This document shows positions 7,726-16,780 of a stretch of DNA of 41,016 bases, in pieces. The notes beneath the pieces are model-generated. The model made no database searches and was not told where the DNA came from. It was given only the letters and a program-made list of their open reading frames with translations. The stretch comes from Tissierellia bacterium (GTDB taxonomy: Bacteria > Bacillota > Clostridia > Tissierellales > Peptoniphilaceae), in assembly GCA_030537765.1 (NCBI GenBank), contig JAUNVH010000012.1, forward strand, positions 1 to 41,016, read 5' to 3'. Position 1 is the stretch's first letter; the number at the start of each line of letters is the position of its first letter. The position numbers and the translations under genes were made by a program.

Positions 7726-8928
7726 TTATTTTATTCTTAAATATCTTTTTATTCTCTTAACGATTGCATTAAATGCAAAGACAATTCCGGGAATTGGGTC
7801 ATCTACTGCCCAAGTCGAACCTACAGTTCTCACGACAGTTGGGTCATTATTTTGAGCCCTTATTTCTTCGGCAGACAATTTGCCCGTGCGCTTATAATTT
7901 TTAATTGCCGCAATATCTTCATATAGATAGCGCCATCTGATATTAGTATCGTAGTCGATCGCCTTTTCTTCAATCGTTTCGCCACACATCTCCCTATATG
8001 TCAGATATGGCGTTTCTAAGCCGACTTGACATAAAAGTTCTGTAAAGTTTATAAATCTCACATTGACTTCGATAAGATAGATTACTCCAGTATCTTCGTC
8101 TTCTTTGAGTTCAATCTCTACAAAGCCTCTAAAGCCTATGGCTTCTAAAAACGGCTTAGACATTTCATGGACTCTTGGCAACCATTTCTGTGTAGTATAA
8201 GTCGATGCCCCAAAGAAATTGGGCCATTGCCTTATTTTATGCGCAGTCGTATACTGCACAATCTTTCCGTCTTGATTCATATAGGCATCATAGCAATAGC
8301 AATTTGTTTCAGGGCCGGGAATAATTCTTTGCACAAAGACTTCCATATTATCCTTGTGGCAAATTTCTACTTTTTCTCTGAGCATATCTTCGTTTAAAAT
8401 TGTAAATGCCTTTTCACGGTACTGATCTACAAATGAAGATGAATCGAGAGGTTTTAAAATACACGGAAAGCCAATTTCATCAATAACTCTTTCGATTAAA
8501 TTTTCTTCTTTTGAATATATCAATTCAGGAGTTTTAACTCCGTATTTTTCGGTAAAGTCCATGAGCTTATATTTGTCCATCAAATCAGTCAAAAGACCTT
8601 TTTTATGCATTGGAAAGAGATAATATTCTTTTAATTCGTAAAAATAATTGTCCATAAATTCTGCATAGGGATCGGCCGTTGGATATAAAACAGGCTTATG
8701 ATCTTGTTTTTTTGCATAATCTATTAGAAAATTTAAATATCCTTTTGGATCTACTTTAAAATCAGGACCAATTAGATTTTCTTTTACGTATTTAGATTTT
8801 CCATACATATTTTTTCCACTATGATTTACACTAACCACATGAACGCCGTTTCTGCCCAAATTTCTTACAATGGCAAGTCCTATGTAATAATTGGTTCCCA
8901 TAACTACAGCTTTATTTGGATGCTTCAT
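7726..8928 (-). CDS. ATP-grasp carboxylate-amine ligase family protein
   Basis: 400 residues: an N-terminal Rossmann-like pre-ATP-grasp region (VVMGTNYYIGLAIVRNLGR) and an ATP-grasp domain from about 120. ATP-binding FPCILKP (K159) and the magnesium-binding pair E287/N289 in IYLIEVNVRF are visible. Such enzymes make an acyl-phosphate and join it to an amine. Relatives annotated as carbamoyl-phosphate-synthase-like or D-aspartate ligase exist, but the substrate here cannot be read from the sequence. A cell-wall cross-bridge role is only a guess. AAGGAG lies 8 nt before the ATG. It is monocistronic, divergent from tpx. Confidence 0.8.
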   Translation of the reverse strand: MKHPNKAVVMGTNYYIGLAIVRNLGRNGVHVVSVNHSGKNMYGKSKYVKENLIGPDFKVDPKGYLNFLIDYAKKQDHKPVLYPTADPYAEFMDNYFYELKEYYLFPMHKKGLLTDLMDKYKLMDFTEKYGVKTPELIYSKEENLIERVIDEIGFPCILKPLDSSSFVDQYREKAFTILNEDMLREKVEICHKDNMEVFVQRIIPGPETNCYCYDAYMNQDGKIVQYTTAHKIRQWPNFFGASTYTTQKWLPRVHEMSKPFLEAIGFRGFVEIELKEDEDTGVIYLIEVNVRFINFTELLCQVGLETPYLTYREMCGETIEEKAIDYDTNIRWRYLYEDIAAIKNYKRTGKLSAEEIRAQNNDPTVVRTVGSTWAVDDPIPGIVFAFNAIVKRIKRYLRIK

Positions 8929-8951
8929 ATTATCACTCCTTATTATAAAGT

Positions 8952-8960
8952 ATTATATCA
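8952..8960 (-). promoter_or_regulatory. Extended -10 promoter of the ATP-grasp gene
   Basis: On the minus strand TGA directly precedes TATAAT (8957-8952), forming an extended -10 element. The -35 region (TTCCCT-like) is poor, as is common with extended -10 promoters. Confidence 0.55.
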
Positions 8961-8963
8961 TAT

Positions 8964-8992
8964 TAGACATAAAGAGGGAAAATATGTATAAT
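8964..8992 (+). promoter_or_regulatory. Promoter of tpx-rlmH
   Basis: TAGACA (8964-8969), 17-bp spacer, TATAAT (8987-8992). It lies back to back with the ATP-grasp promoter, so the two divergent start regions nearly overlap. Confidence 0.6.
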
Positions 8993-9045
8993 CTTAATAA
9001 AGAGGGGTATATTTAAATTGAAATAGATTATGGGAGGTAGATAAT

Positions 9046-9588
9046 TTGGAATATAATTATGCTGGAAAGAAGACAGTTTTAAGAAAAGATGCCAAAAAAT
9101 TTCAGGGAAATCCAATCTCTTTAATTGGCGAAGAAATAAAGGTGGGCGATAAAGCTATTGACTTTACTGCTCAAAAAGTTGATTTGTCTGAATTCAAACT
9201 CTCAGATACGTCTGGAAAAATAAGACTTATAAGCGTTGTGCCCTCAATCGATACTGGAGTTTGCCAAATTCAAACTAGAACTTTTAACGAAGAAGCCACA
9301 AAACTTTCAGAAGATGTAATTTTACTTACAATTTCTGTCGACTTGCCATTTGCCCAAGAGCGTTTTTGCGCAGCTGAAGGACTTGACCGAGTTGTGATGC
9401 TATCAGATCATATTGATACCGACTTTGGAATAAAATATGGATTTTTAATTGACGGCCTAAGGCTTTTAAACAGAGGCATAGTCGTAATAGATAGAGATGA
9501 CATAGTAAAATATGTGGAATATGTCGAAGAAAATACTGATGAAGCAGATTATGAAAAGGCATTAGATGCCGTAAAAGCGTTAATCTAA
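9046..9588 (+). CDS. tpx: Thiol peroxidase
   Basis: Atypical two-cysteine peroxiredoxin that reduces hydroperoxides using thioredoxin. The peroxidatic cysteine is C73 in PSIDTGVCQIQTRTFN and the resolving cysteine C108 in ERFCAAEGL, both in the usual Tpx positions. The 180-residue length is slightly above the family norm owing to a longer N-terminus. The start codon is TTG, with GGGAGGT (9032-9038) 7 nt upstream. The rlmH ATG follows its stop with no intergenic base, so the two are cotranscribed. Confidence 0.95.
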   Translation: MEYNYAGKKTVLRKDAKKFQGNPISLIGEEIKVGDKAIDFTAQKVDLSEFKLSDTSGKIRLISVVPSIDTGVCQIQTRTFNEEATKLSEDVILLTISVDLPFAQERFCAAEGLDRVVMLSDHIDTDFGIKYGFLIDGLRLLNRGIVVIDRDDIVKYVEYVEENTDEADYEKALDAVKALI

Positions 9589-10068
9589 ATGAAAATACGG
9601 ATAATAGCCGTAGGAAAATTAAAAGAGGATTATCTTAAAAAAGGCATTGCAGAGTATCTAAAAAGATTAAAATCTTATGTCGATATAGAAATAATAGAAA
9701 TTATTGACGAAAAGGCTCCCGAAAATCTATCTGAAAAAGAATTGGAACAAGTTTTAGAAAAAGAGGGCCAAAGAATTTTAAAAAAATTGCCAAAAGATGC
9801 ATATATAATCTCTCTTTCAATCAATGCAAAGGAGCTCAGTAGCGAGCAATTTGCACAGAAAATAAAAACTTTTGAAAATAAGGGTGTAAAAAATTTAGTT
9901 TTAATTATAGGCGGTTCGAATGGCTTGAGCAAAACTGTACTGAGCCTTTCGGACGAAGAAATCAGTTTTTCAAAACTGACATTTCCGCATCAGCTAATGC
10001 GAATTATTCTTGCGGAACAGATCTATAGAGCTTATAGAATAATTAATAATCATCCTTATCATAAATAA
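9589..10068 (+). CDS. rlmH: 23S rRNA pseudouridine-1915 N3-methyltransferase
   Basis: SPOUT-class methyltransferase (YbeA/RlmH family) that uses SAM to methylate pseudouridine 1915 in helix 69 of 23S rRNA. Typical features are KIRIIAVGKLKEDY at the start, the SAM-pocket LIIGGSNGL near 107, and the C-terminal FPHQLMRIILAEQIYRAYRI followed by the almost invariant NNHPYHK end. The 159-residue length is exactly as expected. It is fused head to tail with the tpx stop codon and followed 18 nt later by a small hydrophilic gene. Confidence 0.97.
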   Translation: MKIRIIAVGKLKEDYLKKGIAEYLKRLKSYVDIEIIEIIDEKAPENLSEKELEQVLEKEGQRILKKLPKDAYIISLSINAKELSSEQFAQKIKTFENKGVKNLVLIIGGSNGLSKTVLSLSDEEISFSKLTFPHQLMRIILAEQIYRAYRIINNHPYHK

Positions 10069-10086
10069 TTTAATGGAGGCTAGAAA

Positions 10087-10281
10087 ATGAAGACAACAGA
10101 TAAGAAAAAAAGAGAAGTTTTATCCGACAAAACTCAAAGAGAACAAATCGACAATGAGAGCAAACCTCAAAGTGATCTTTACGGCAAAGTAGAGAGAACT
10201 GAAAAAGACACAAATGTAGAAATCCCAACAGAAGAATCGGTAGAAGATTTGAGAGATTTCTCAGAAATAAACAGAAGATAA
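10087..10281 (+). CDS. Small hydrophilic protein, unknown
   Basis: A 64-residue, strongly charged protein (many Lys, Glu, Asp and Arg, no hydrophobic core), probably largely disordered. No family is recognised. TGGAGG lies about 8 nt before the ATG, and it sits between rlmH and a clear terminator, so it is the likely last gene of tpx-rlmH. Correct ribosome binding site and position support it being translated. Confidence 0.6.
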   Translation: MKTTDKKKREVLSDKTQREQIDNESKPQSDLYGKVERTEKDTNVEIPTEESVEDLRDFSEINRR

Positions 10282-10285
10282 AATT

Positions 10286-10310
10286 ATGTCGCTTAATGCG
10301 ACATTTTTTT
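10286..10310 (+). terminator. Terminator of tpx-rlmH operon
   Basis: Seven-bp stem ATGTCGC (10286-10292) with GCGACAT (10298-10304), loop TTAAT, then six more T. Confidence 0.88.
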
Positions 10311-10313
10311 ATG

Positions 10314-10336
10314 AAAAAAGAGCGATCGCTCGCTCT
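10314..10336 (-). terminator. Terminator of mnmH-malQ-proC operon
   Basis: On the minus strand AGAGCG (10336-10331) pairs with CGCTCT (10324-10319), followed by a T-run (10319-10314). It sits just past the proC stop and back to back with the plus-strand terminator. Confidence 0.8.
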
Positions 10337-10339
10337 AAT

Positions 10340-11128
10340 CTATTCCCAATAAGTTTTATCCATAGCCTCCATAATTTGGCCTTTAAATCCAGACGCTTCC
10401 AAAAATTTAACTCCCTCAATCGTAGTGCCTTTTGGCGAACATACTTCGTCTCTGAGTTGAGCTGGATGTTTTTTTACTTGCTTTACCATTTGGGCGCTGC
10501 CTAAAACTGTCTGTGCTGCAATTTTATAGGCAGTATCTTTGTCAAATCCAAGAGATATTCCGCCTTGCGCAATTGCCTCTATGAACATATAAGTAAAAGC
10601 AGGAGTGCAGCCAGAAAGAGTGCCTAAGGCCTTAATCATATTTTCTGGCAGTTCAAAAACTTCACTAAAGGCGCTAAAAAGTTCCATGAAAAATTTCTTT
10701 TCATCATCTGTAATTTCTTTTGAAAAACTAATGCCCGTAACTCCCGCTAAAACTTGAGCCGGAGTATTTGGCATTATGCGTACGACTTTAAGATTTTCCA
10801 AATTGGCCATAGCTTTAATCTGCGATATTTTCACATCGGGAGTCATACCTACGATAATATGTTCATCAGTCAAAAACTTTCCAATCTCAGAAAGCACAAT
10901 TTCATATATATGTGGCTTTAAAGCTAAGACTATAATTTTAGATTTTTTAACAATTTCAATATTGTCTTTGGCCTTTATAATCTTTGTTTTTGCTGCCAAA
11001 TTGTCGAGTAAATCTTTTATAATATCGTAACAAATAATTTCATTTGATTTTAATTTCTTGCCATCGATAATGCCTTTTATGATTGCAAAACCCATATTGC
11101 CGCAACCTATAAATCCTAATTTTTTCAT
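10340..11128 (-). CDS. proC: Pyrroline-5-carboxylate reductase
   Basis: Final step of proline synthesis: NAD(P)H reduction of 1-pyrroline-5-carboxylate. The N-terminal Rossmann motif GFIGCGNMG (5-13), VVRIMPNTPAQV near 117-128, and the C-terminal helical domain with SGCTPAFTYMFIEAIAQGG are diagnostic. The 262-residue length is normal. GGGAGG lies 4 nt before the ATG. It is last in a three-gene minus-strand unit, 21 nt after malQ, with a terminator downstream. No proA or proB is nearby. Confidence 0.96.
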   Translation of the reverse strand: MKKLGFIGCGNMGFAIIKGIIDGKKLKSNEIICYDIIKDLLDNLAAKTKIIKAKDNIEIVKKSKIIVLALKPHIYEIVLSEIGKFLTDEHIIVGMTPDVKISQIKAMANLENLKVVRIMPNTPAQVLAGVTGISFSKEITDDEKKFFMELFSAFSEVFELPENMIKALGTLSGCTPAFTYMFIEAIAQGGISLGFDKDTAYKIAAQTVLGSAQMVKQVKKHPAQLRDEVCSPKGTTIEGVKFLEASGFKGQIMEAMDKTYWE

Positions 11129-11149
11129 ATTTCCTCCCTCAATTTAAAT

Positions 11150-12661
11150 TTAATATCGGCTATATAATATTGTCATATCTTTTATTTTTTTAGCCAATTT
11201 ATCAGTAAATGCCTCTTCTTTTGCCCTCCATGTCCAATTGCCCAAAGTCGAGGGTTCATTCATTCTGGCTGAACTGTCCAAAACTAAAAAATCTTGCATG
11301 GGCGCAATTGCATATTTGGCATTAGTCGCCCAACAAGCTCTTATAAAGCCCCAAGTATAGCCTTCGTCTTTAGTGAGTTTTAAATAATCGATTGCATAAT
11401 CTCTAACGCTTTTTGGTGCAGATTCAAAAAAACCTAAAGTCGTGTCATTATCGTGAGTGCCCGTATAGACAGTCCAATTATAATCGATATTATGAGGCAA
11501 AATATCACTTTCTGAATTTCTATCCCATGCAAATTGCAAGACTTTCATACCTGGATAGCCAGTATGTTTTCTAAAGTCTATAACTTCTTTTGTCATAAAT
11601 CCAAGATCTTCTGCAATAATTTCTAAATGCGGAAGTTCATTTTCTATCTTTTCAAATAGCTCATAGCCAGGCGCCTTTATCCATTCTCCATTTTCGGCAG
11701 TCTCTTCGCTATTTGCAACTTGCCAAAATGATTCGAAACCGCGAAAATGATCTATTCTAATAATATCATAGAGGAAACCACTATGCCTAAGCCTTCTTAT
11801 CCACCAATCGAAATTATCGGCTTCGAGATTTTTCCAATCATAAGTTGGATTGCCCCACAATTGGCCCGTCTTTGAAAATGCATCTGGCGGACAACCGCCC
11901 ACAAATTTTTTATTCAAATCTTCATCGAGCTGAAAATATTTAGGACTAATCCAAATATCGCAGCTATCATCAGCGGCATAGATTGGAATATCGCCAACGA
12001 TTTTAATGCCTTTAGAATTTGCATACTCTTTCAATTTAAAATATTGCTCATAAAATACTGCTTGCATAAATATATGAAAATTAATTTCAAATTCATAGCA
12101 TTTTCTAAAATAATCCATCTGATTTTTTTCGCGCCTTTTATATTCAATTGGCCAAGAACTACGGGCGGCGCCGTTTAATTTATTTTTCAAAGCCATAAAT
12201 TCAGCATAATCGATGGCCCAATGAGAATTTAGCATTAAAAATCTATCGATATCGACAATTTTTTTTGCAATATTTTTTTCATATGCAGTTTTTAAGATGG
12301 AAAGTTTATTTTTATACATCAAATAGTAATCGACATTTTCAATATCGTTTCCCAAATCAAAACTCTCCACAAAACTCCTATCTAAAAGCCCTAGCTCTAT
12401 AAGCTTTTCTAGATCAATCAAATAGGGATTGCCAGCATATAGAGAAAATGACTGATAGGGGCTGTCGCCAAAGCCTGTGGGATTTATCGGAAGTATTTGC
12501 CAAAGTCTTTGGCCAGACAACTCTAAAAAATCCACAAAGTCATAGGCCTTCTCGCCCAAAGTTCCAATGCCATATGGAGAGGGCAATGAAGAAATATGAA
12601 GTAAAATCCCAGAACATCTTTTAAAAAAACTCTCATCTAATCTATCGTATTCTATTTTCAT
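11150..12661 (-). CDS. malQ: 4-alpha-glucanotransferase (amylomaltase)
   Basis: Glycoside hydrolase family 77 enzyme that transfers maltooligosaccharide segments between alpha-1,4-glucans. The 503-residue single-domain form shows GILLHISSLPSPYGIGTLG at 18-36, the nucleophile D304 in RIDHFRGF, the acid/base E351 in IIAEDLGF, and the third carboxylate D404 in GTHDNDT. TAGGAGG is 5-6 nt before the ATG. It lies 8 nt after mnmH and 21 nt before proC. There are no other maltodextrin or glycogen genes in the window, so the operon grouping looks mixed rather than pathway-based. Confidence 0.97.
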   Translation of the reverse strand: MKIEYDRLDESFFKRCSGILLHISSLPSPYGIGTLGEKAYDFVDFLELSGQRLWQILPINPTGFGDSPYQSFSLYAGNPYLIDLEKLIELGLLDRSFVESFDLGNDIENVDYYLMYKNKLSILKTAYEKNIAKKIVDIDRFLMLNSHWAIDYAEFMALKNKLNGAARSSWPIEYKRREKNQMDYFRKCYEFEINFHIFMQAVFYEQYFKLKEYANSKGIKIVGDIPIYAADDSCDIWISPKYFQLDEDLNKKFVGGCPPDAFSKTGQLWGNPTYDWKNLEADNFDWWIRRLRHSGFLYDIIRIDHFRGFESFWQVANSEETAENGEWIKAPGYELFEKIENELPHLEIIAEDLGFMTKEVIDFRKHTGYPGMKVLQFAWDRNSESDILPHNIDYNWTVYTGTHDNDTTLGFFESAPKSVRDYAIDYLKLTKDEGYTWGFIRACWATNAKYAIAPMQDFLVLDSSARMNEPSTLGNWTWRAKEEAFTDKLAKKIKDMTILYSRY

Positions 12662-12669
12662 ATTGCCTC

Positions 12670-13692
12670 CTATATATTTGCTATTTCTATTAATCGCTTT
12701 ATAATATTTTCATCGTTTTGTAAAATATAATCGAAATCTTTTTTATATATGGAATAATTTTTATCGTAATATTTGACACATAATTCTCTTATGACCATTT
12801 CGTAATCTTTTTTCTCAATGGCCATTTTGTATTTTTCTAATTGCTCTTTAGAAATATATCTAGAGAGCGAATTTAAAGCTTCAAAAATCTCCTCATCGTG
12901 ATCATCCACATATTCATTATAAATTCTATTTACTCTATTTTCTAAACTGTCCTCAACGAGAATCTGTATTCCCAAGTTCATCTTCTCATAGAGCTTTGCA
13001 GGTATATAAAGCGTTCCAATGCGCCTGCTTTCGCCTTCTATAAATACCAAATCTTTTGAAGACTTTAGCACATTATAAATTTCTGATTCGAACATCTTTT
13101 GGTCGGGCTGCTCATTCATGCCAATATGGCCCAAAAGCGAGCCGCGATGATTTGCCAAGGCTTCTAAATCTAGGACTGAATAATCTAAATCTCTTATACG
13201 ATTTAAAATTTCAGTCTTACCGACACCTGTTTTTCCACTCAAATTTATAAAATTTCTCTTTTCGATTTCTTCGTCCAGTTTTTTTACTATATATTTTCTA
13301 TATGCCTTATAGCCACCATCGAGTTTTTCCACATTTATATGTAGACTTTTTAATAACACGAATAGCGATGTAGAGCGAAAGCCTCCTCTTTCGCAAAAGA
13401 GTATCAAAGATTTATATTTTCTTTTTAGATCTAAAATCTTTTCAAAAATCTCTGGCAAATCTTGGCTTATACTCTCCACTCCTTTTAATATAGCCTCATC
13501 GTGCAATCCCTTTTTATAAAGTCGTCCTACCACCTTTCTACTCTCGTCAGTGAGAACGGGCAAATTTATTGCATCTGGTATAGTATGTTCTTTATATTCT
13601 TTTGGACTTCTAAGATCGATAAAGAGAAGTTCGTTTTTATTAATTTGTTCAATTTTTTCCATATCAATAGATTGATAAATAATCTTTAGCAT
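12670..13692 (-). CDS. mnmH: tRNA 2-selenouridine synthase
   Basis: Uses selenophosphate to replace sulfur by selenium in 2-thiouridine at the tRNA wobble position (SelU/YbbB family). An N-terminal rhodanese domain (about 10-135) carries FIDLRSPKEYKEHTIPDAIN and the active-site loop FCERGGFRS with C100. A P-loop domain follows (GKTGVGKT, 153-160). Most relatives have Trp after the cysteine; here it is Glu. It diverges from selD, whose product it needs. No Shine-Dalgarno precedes the ATG at 13692, and a -10-like TAATAA ends about 10 bp upstream, so a very short or absent leader is possible. Confidence 0.93.
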   Translation of the reverse strand: MLKIIYQSIDMEKIEQINKNELLFIDLRSPKEYKEHTIPDAINLPVLTDESRKVVGRLYKKGLHDEAILKGVESISQDLPEIFEKILDLKRKYKSLILFCERGGFRSTSLFVLLKSLHINVEKLDGGYKAYRKYIVKKLDEEIEKRNFINLSGKTGVGKTEILNRIRDLDYSVLDLEALANHRGSLLGHIGMNEQPDQKMFESEIYNVLKSSKDLVFIEGESRRIGTLYIPAKLYEKMNLGIQILVEDSLENRVNRIYNEYVDDHDEEIFEALNSLSRYISKEQLEKYKMAIEKKDYEMVIRELCVKYYDKNYSIYKKDFDYILQNDENIIKRLIEIANI

Positions 13693-13764
13693 AGAGATAT
13701 TTTATTACAAATATGATAAAATTAAAAGCAAGCGAGAAAAAAAGACATAATAAAGGTGATAATT

Positions 13765-14781
13765 ATGAAAATTAAAATGAATGTATGCGGAGGTTGCAAT
13801 GCCAAAATTGGAGCACAAGATCTCACAGAGATTTTATCAAAGATTCCAATTTTTTTAAGGCCCGAAGTTATCTGTGGCTTTGAGGGCTCAGACGATGGGG
13901 GCATAATAAAATTAAACGAAGAACAAGCTTTAGTCGTAACCTTAGATTTTTTTCCTCCGCCAATTAAAGATGCCAATCTATTTGGGCAAATTGCCGCTGC
14001 AAATTCTCTAAGCGATATTTACGCCATGGGCGGCGAGCCTATTTGTGCAATGAATATTGTCTGCTTTCCAGAAACGGAGGACAAAAAGATTTTGGAAGAA
14101 ATTCTAAACGGAGGAGCAAAAAAATTAAAGGAAGCAGAAGCTACACTACTTGGCGGACATAGTGTATACGATGAAAATATTAAATATGGAATGGCAGTAA
14201 TTGGCCTTGTGCATCCAAAAAAGATGTGGACAAATACTGGCGCAAAGCCTGGCGATCAATTGCTTCTCACAAAGCCATTAGGTGCATCAATAGTATGTGC
14301 AGGCTACGAAGTAGATGAAATTGAAAATAAAGATTATGAATTTACAGTAAATAAGATGGCGAGTCTAAATAAAATGGCGGCAAAATTATTTTCTAATTAT
14401 AAAATAAATGCACTCACAGATATTACAGGCTTTGGACTATTGGGCCATTTAAAAGAGATGCTAGATAATGAATATAGTGCAAATATTTATAAAGACGATA
14501 TACCAATCTATCCCGGCGCAAAAACGGCCGCTTCAAACTTTTTGATGACGGCAGGCGGACAGAGAAATAGAAAATTTTTAGGAGCAGATGTAAAGTTTCA
14601 ATTTGACGATTTTGGCTTAGAAGAAATTGTATTCGATCCACAGACTAGTGGGGGACTATTAGCGGCAGTGCCCAATCAAGAAGCCGAAAAAATTTTGAAA
14701 GAAGCCAAAGAAAAAGAAATTGAAATTTATAGAATTGGTGAAATTACAGATAAAAAAGAAAAATTGATATATCTTATATAA
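13765..14781 (+). CDS. selD: Selenide, water dikinase (selenophosphate synthase)
   Basis: Makes selenophosphate from selenide and ATP, the selenium donor for all known selenium traits. Near the N-terminus VCGGCNAKIG places C11 three residues before K14, matching Cys17/Lys20 of the E. coli enzyme. This is therefore a cysteine form, not a selenocysteine form. ATP-binding and magnesium residues follow in GSDDGGI and LDFFPP, with NSLSDIYAMGGEP typical of the PurM-like fold. The 338-residue length is usual. The start is ATG 13765, with AAAGGTGA upstream. It is first of a tight selD-yedF-DUF3343-aminotransferase-alcohol dehydrogenase run. Confidence 0.96.
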   Translation: MKIKMNVCGGCNAKIGAQDLTEILSKIPIFLRPEVICGFEGSDDGGIIKLNEEQALVVTLDFFPPPIKDANLFGQIAAANSLSDIYAMGGEPICAMNIVCFPETEDKKILEEILNGGAKKLKEAEATLLGGHSVYDENIKYGMAVIGLVHPKKMWTNTGAKPGDQLLLTKPLGASIVCAGYEVDEIENKDYEFTVNKMASLNKMAAKLFSNYKINALTDITGFGLLGHLKEMLDNEYSANIYKDDIPIYPGAKTAASNFLMTAGGQRNRKFLGADVKFQFDDFGLEEIVFDPQTSGGLLAAVPNQEAEKILKEAKEKEIEIYRIGEITDKKEKLIYLI

Positions 14782-14791
14782 GGAGTAAATA

Positions 14792-15385
14792 ATGAAAATA
14801 GATGCATTGGGGCTAGCCTGTCCAAGACCAGTAATACTAGCAAGGCGTGCCATAAACGATAGACCAGAAGAAAATATTATAGTGCTAGTAGATAATCTAA
14901 TAGCAACTGAAAATTTAAAAAAGATGGCCGAACAATTAAAATTGAAAACTCAGATAAGAGAAATAGAAAAAGAAGTTTACGAAGTAGAATTTTTTATAAA
15001 TGAAAATTCAAATCAAATCGAAGAAATTAAAGAGCCAAAACAATTTGAAGAATCTGACTATATAATAGTGCTTTCATCAGAAGGCATGGGCCTTGGCGAT
15101 GAAGAATTTTCAGGCATATTGATGGAAAACTTTATATATTCGTTACTAGAGATGGAAATTATGCCAAAAGCAGTTTTGTTATACAATAAAGGAGTAAAAC
15201 TTTCCACAACTAATGAAAAGACTGTCGAAGATCTAAAGGCTTTAGAACGAAAGGGAGTTGAAATCCTATCATGCGGCCTTTGTCTAAACTATTATAATCT
15301 GGCAGAACAATTGCAAGTGGGCTCAATAACAAATATGTATAGAATTTGTGAGCTAATGACTAAAAATAGGGTAGTAAAACCATAG
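14792..15385 (+). CDS. yedF: Selenium metabolism protein YedF
   Basis: 197 residues in two parts. A TusA/SirA-like domain (about 1-72) has the sulfur-carrier CPRP motif at C10. A DsrE-like domain follows from about 88, with a CGLC motif near 155 (SCGLCLNYY). Proteins of this build accompany selD in selenium-using anaerobes and are thought to carry or deliver selenium or sulfur. The exact chemistry is not established. It begins 10 nt after selD, and its TAG stop shares a base with the next gene's GTG start. Confidence 0.93.
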   Translation: MKIDALGLACPRPVILARRAINDRPEENIIVLVDNLIATENLKKMAEQLKLKTQIREIEKEVYEVEFFINENSNQIEEIKEPKQFEESDYIIVLSSEGMGLGDEEFSGILMENFIYSLLEMEIMPKAVLLYNKGVKLSTTNEKTVEDLKALERKGVEILSCGLCLNYYNLAEQLQVGSITNMYRICELMTKNRVVKP

Positions 15386-15630
15386 TGGAATATTTATTTA
15401 CATTTGAATCTTCGCATATGGCAATAGCTTGCGAAAGAATAGTGAGAAAAAATTTTAAAAAAGCCAGATTGATTCCCTTGCCTCCAAAGATAGATGCAGG
15501 TTGCGGATTAGTTTTGAGAGTATTCGAAAGCGATTTTAAATATGTAAAAGCCCTGATTGAAAGAGAAGAAATCCAATACGAAAAAATATTTTTAAAGAAA
15601 AACAATCAATTTACCGAAGAGGAATTTTAA
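15385..15630 (+). CDS. DUF3343 putative Se/S carrier-like protein
   Basis: An 81-residue protein matching the DUF3343 pattern: FTFESSHMAIACERI at 6-20 and the IDAGCGLVLRV motif with C40 as the likely carrier cysteine. Such proteins lie beside selD, yedF and a class V aminotransferase in many Clostridia and are proposed to carry selenium or sulfur. It starts at GTG, overlapping the yedF stop by one base (TAGTG), which implies translational coupling. The next gene starts 1 nt after its stop. Confidence 0.88.
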   Translation: MEYLFTFESSHMAIACERIVRKNFKKARLIPLPPKIDAGCGLVLRVFESDFKYVKALIEREEIQYEKIFLKKNNQFTEEEF

Positions 15631-15631
15631 T

Positions 15632-16771
15632 ATGATCTATATGGACAATGCAGCCACCACAATAAAAAAGCCAAAAGTTGTTGCAAAAAAAGTATTTGAA
15701 GCAATAGATAGTGAAATTTTTGCAAATCCCTCAAGGGGCGGTCATGAGGCCAGCATCTTGGCATTAGATGCAGTCTATACTGCCAGAGAAAATATAGCAA
15801 AGCTATTTAATGCCAATGCATTAAATATCAGCTTTACACATAATGCAACTTATGCGCTAAATATGGCAATAGATTCATTAATCACTCAATCTGATGATGT
15901 GATAAGCACAAAATATGAACATAATAGCGCCCTCAGACCGCTATATAAAAAAGCAGCAAAGGGAACTAAGCTACAATTTATAGACATATTAGATGATTTT
16001 ACACTCGATTGGGAAAATGCAAAAAAACTTATAACTAAAAACACAAAATTCTTAGTCATAAATTTGGCTTCAAATATCACAGGAGAAGTGATGGATTTTG
16101 AAAAGATTAGAGATTTTTGCAATGAATTCGATCTAATAATGATTGCAGATGCTTCGCAAATTGCAGGCGCAAAGAGAGCAGACTATTCAATATTGCCAAA
16201 GGGAATAATCTGCTTTACAGGCCATAAATCACTCTATGGCCCACAGGGCACAGGAGGCATGGTCATCAGTGATAATTTAAATCTTAAGCCAGTAATAGTA
16301 GGTGGGAGCGGATTTAAATCTTTTTCACATGAACATCCTAAAAATTTGCCCGATATTTTTGAAGCTGGAACTTTAAATGTGCATGGTATTTGCGGCTTAA
16401 ATGCAGCATGCGAATATATTTTAGAAAATGAAGACTATATTTATAAAAGATTATTTAATCTATCAAAACGCTTCTATTTGGGGCTTAAAAAAATTCCTAA
16501 TATAAAAATATATTCTTCGGGTAATATAATAAATAACACGGCCACATTTTCAATCAATCTAAATAATTTGGATTCGGCAGAATTTGAATTAAAATTAGAA
16601 GAAGAGTATGGCATAGCCATACGCTCGGGCAGTCACTGTGCGCCGCTTGTGCATGAAAGATTTAATACAGTAGAAAAGGGAATGGCTCGATTTAGCTTTT
16701 CAAGTTTTAACACTTTTGAAGAAATAGACATAGCACTAAATGCAATTGATATTATTGCAAATAAAAAATGA
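15632..16771 (+). CDS. Class V aminotransferase, cysteine desulfurase/selenocysteine lyase-like
   Basis: PLP enzyme of the NifS/SufS/CsdB fold, 379 residues. The N-terminal YMDNAATT, the PLP-contacting D173 (IADASQIAGA), the Schiff-base lysine K199 in FTGHKSLYGPQGTGG and the active-site C336 in RSGSHCAPLVHE are all present. It can therefore release sulfur or selenium from (seleno)cysteine. Its place in the selD cluster suggests selenium delivery, an inference from neighbours. GAGG is 9 nt before the ATG. The next gene begins 9 nt after its stop. Confidence 0.93.
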   Translation: MIYMDNAATTIKKPKVVAKKVFEAIDSEIFANPSRGGHEASILALDAVYTARENIAKLFNANALNISFTHNATYALNMAIDSLITQSDDVISTKYEHNSALRPLYKKAAKGTKLQFIDILDDFTLDWENAKKLITKNTKFLVINLASNITGEVMDFEKIRDFCNEFDLIMIADASQIAGAKRADYSILPKGIICFTGHKSLYGPQGTGGMVISDNLNLKPVIVGGSGFKSFSHEHPKNLPDIFEAGTLNVHGICGLNAACEYILENEDYIYKRLFNLSKRFYLGLKKIPNIKIYSSGNIINNTATFSINLNNLDSAEFELKLEEEYGIAIRSGSHCAPLVHERFNTVEKGMARFSFSSFNTFEEIDIALNAIDIIANKK

Positions 16772-16780
16772 GGAGGAATT

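Noticed and set aside
13790..13830. Selenocysteine codon in selD
   Set aside because: The catalytic position is a cysteine codon and no in-frame TGA is present.
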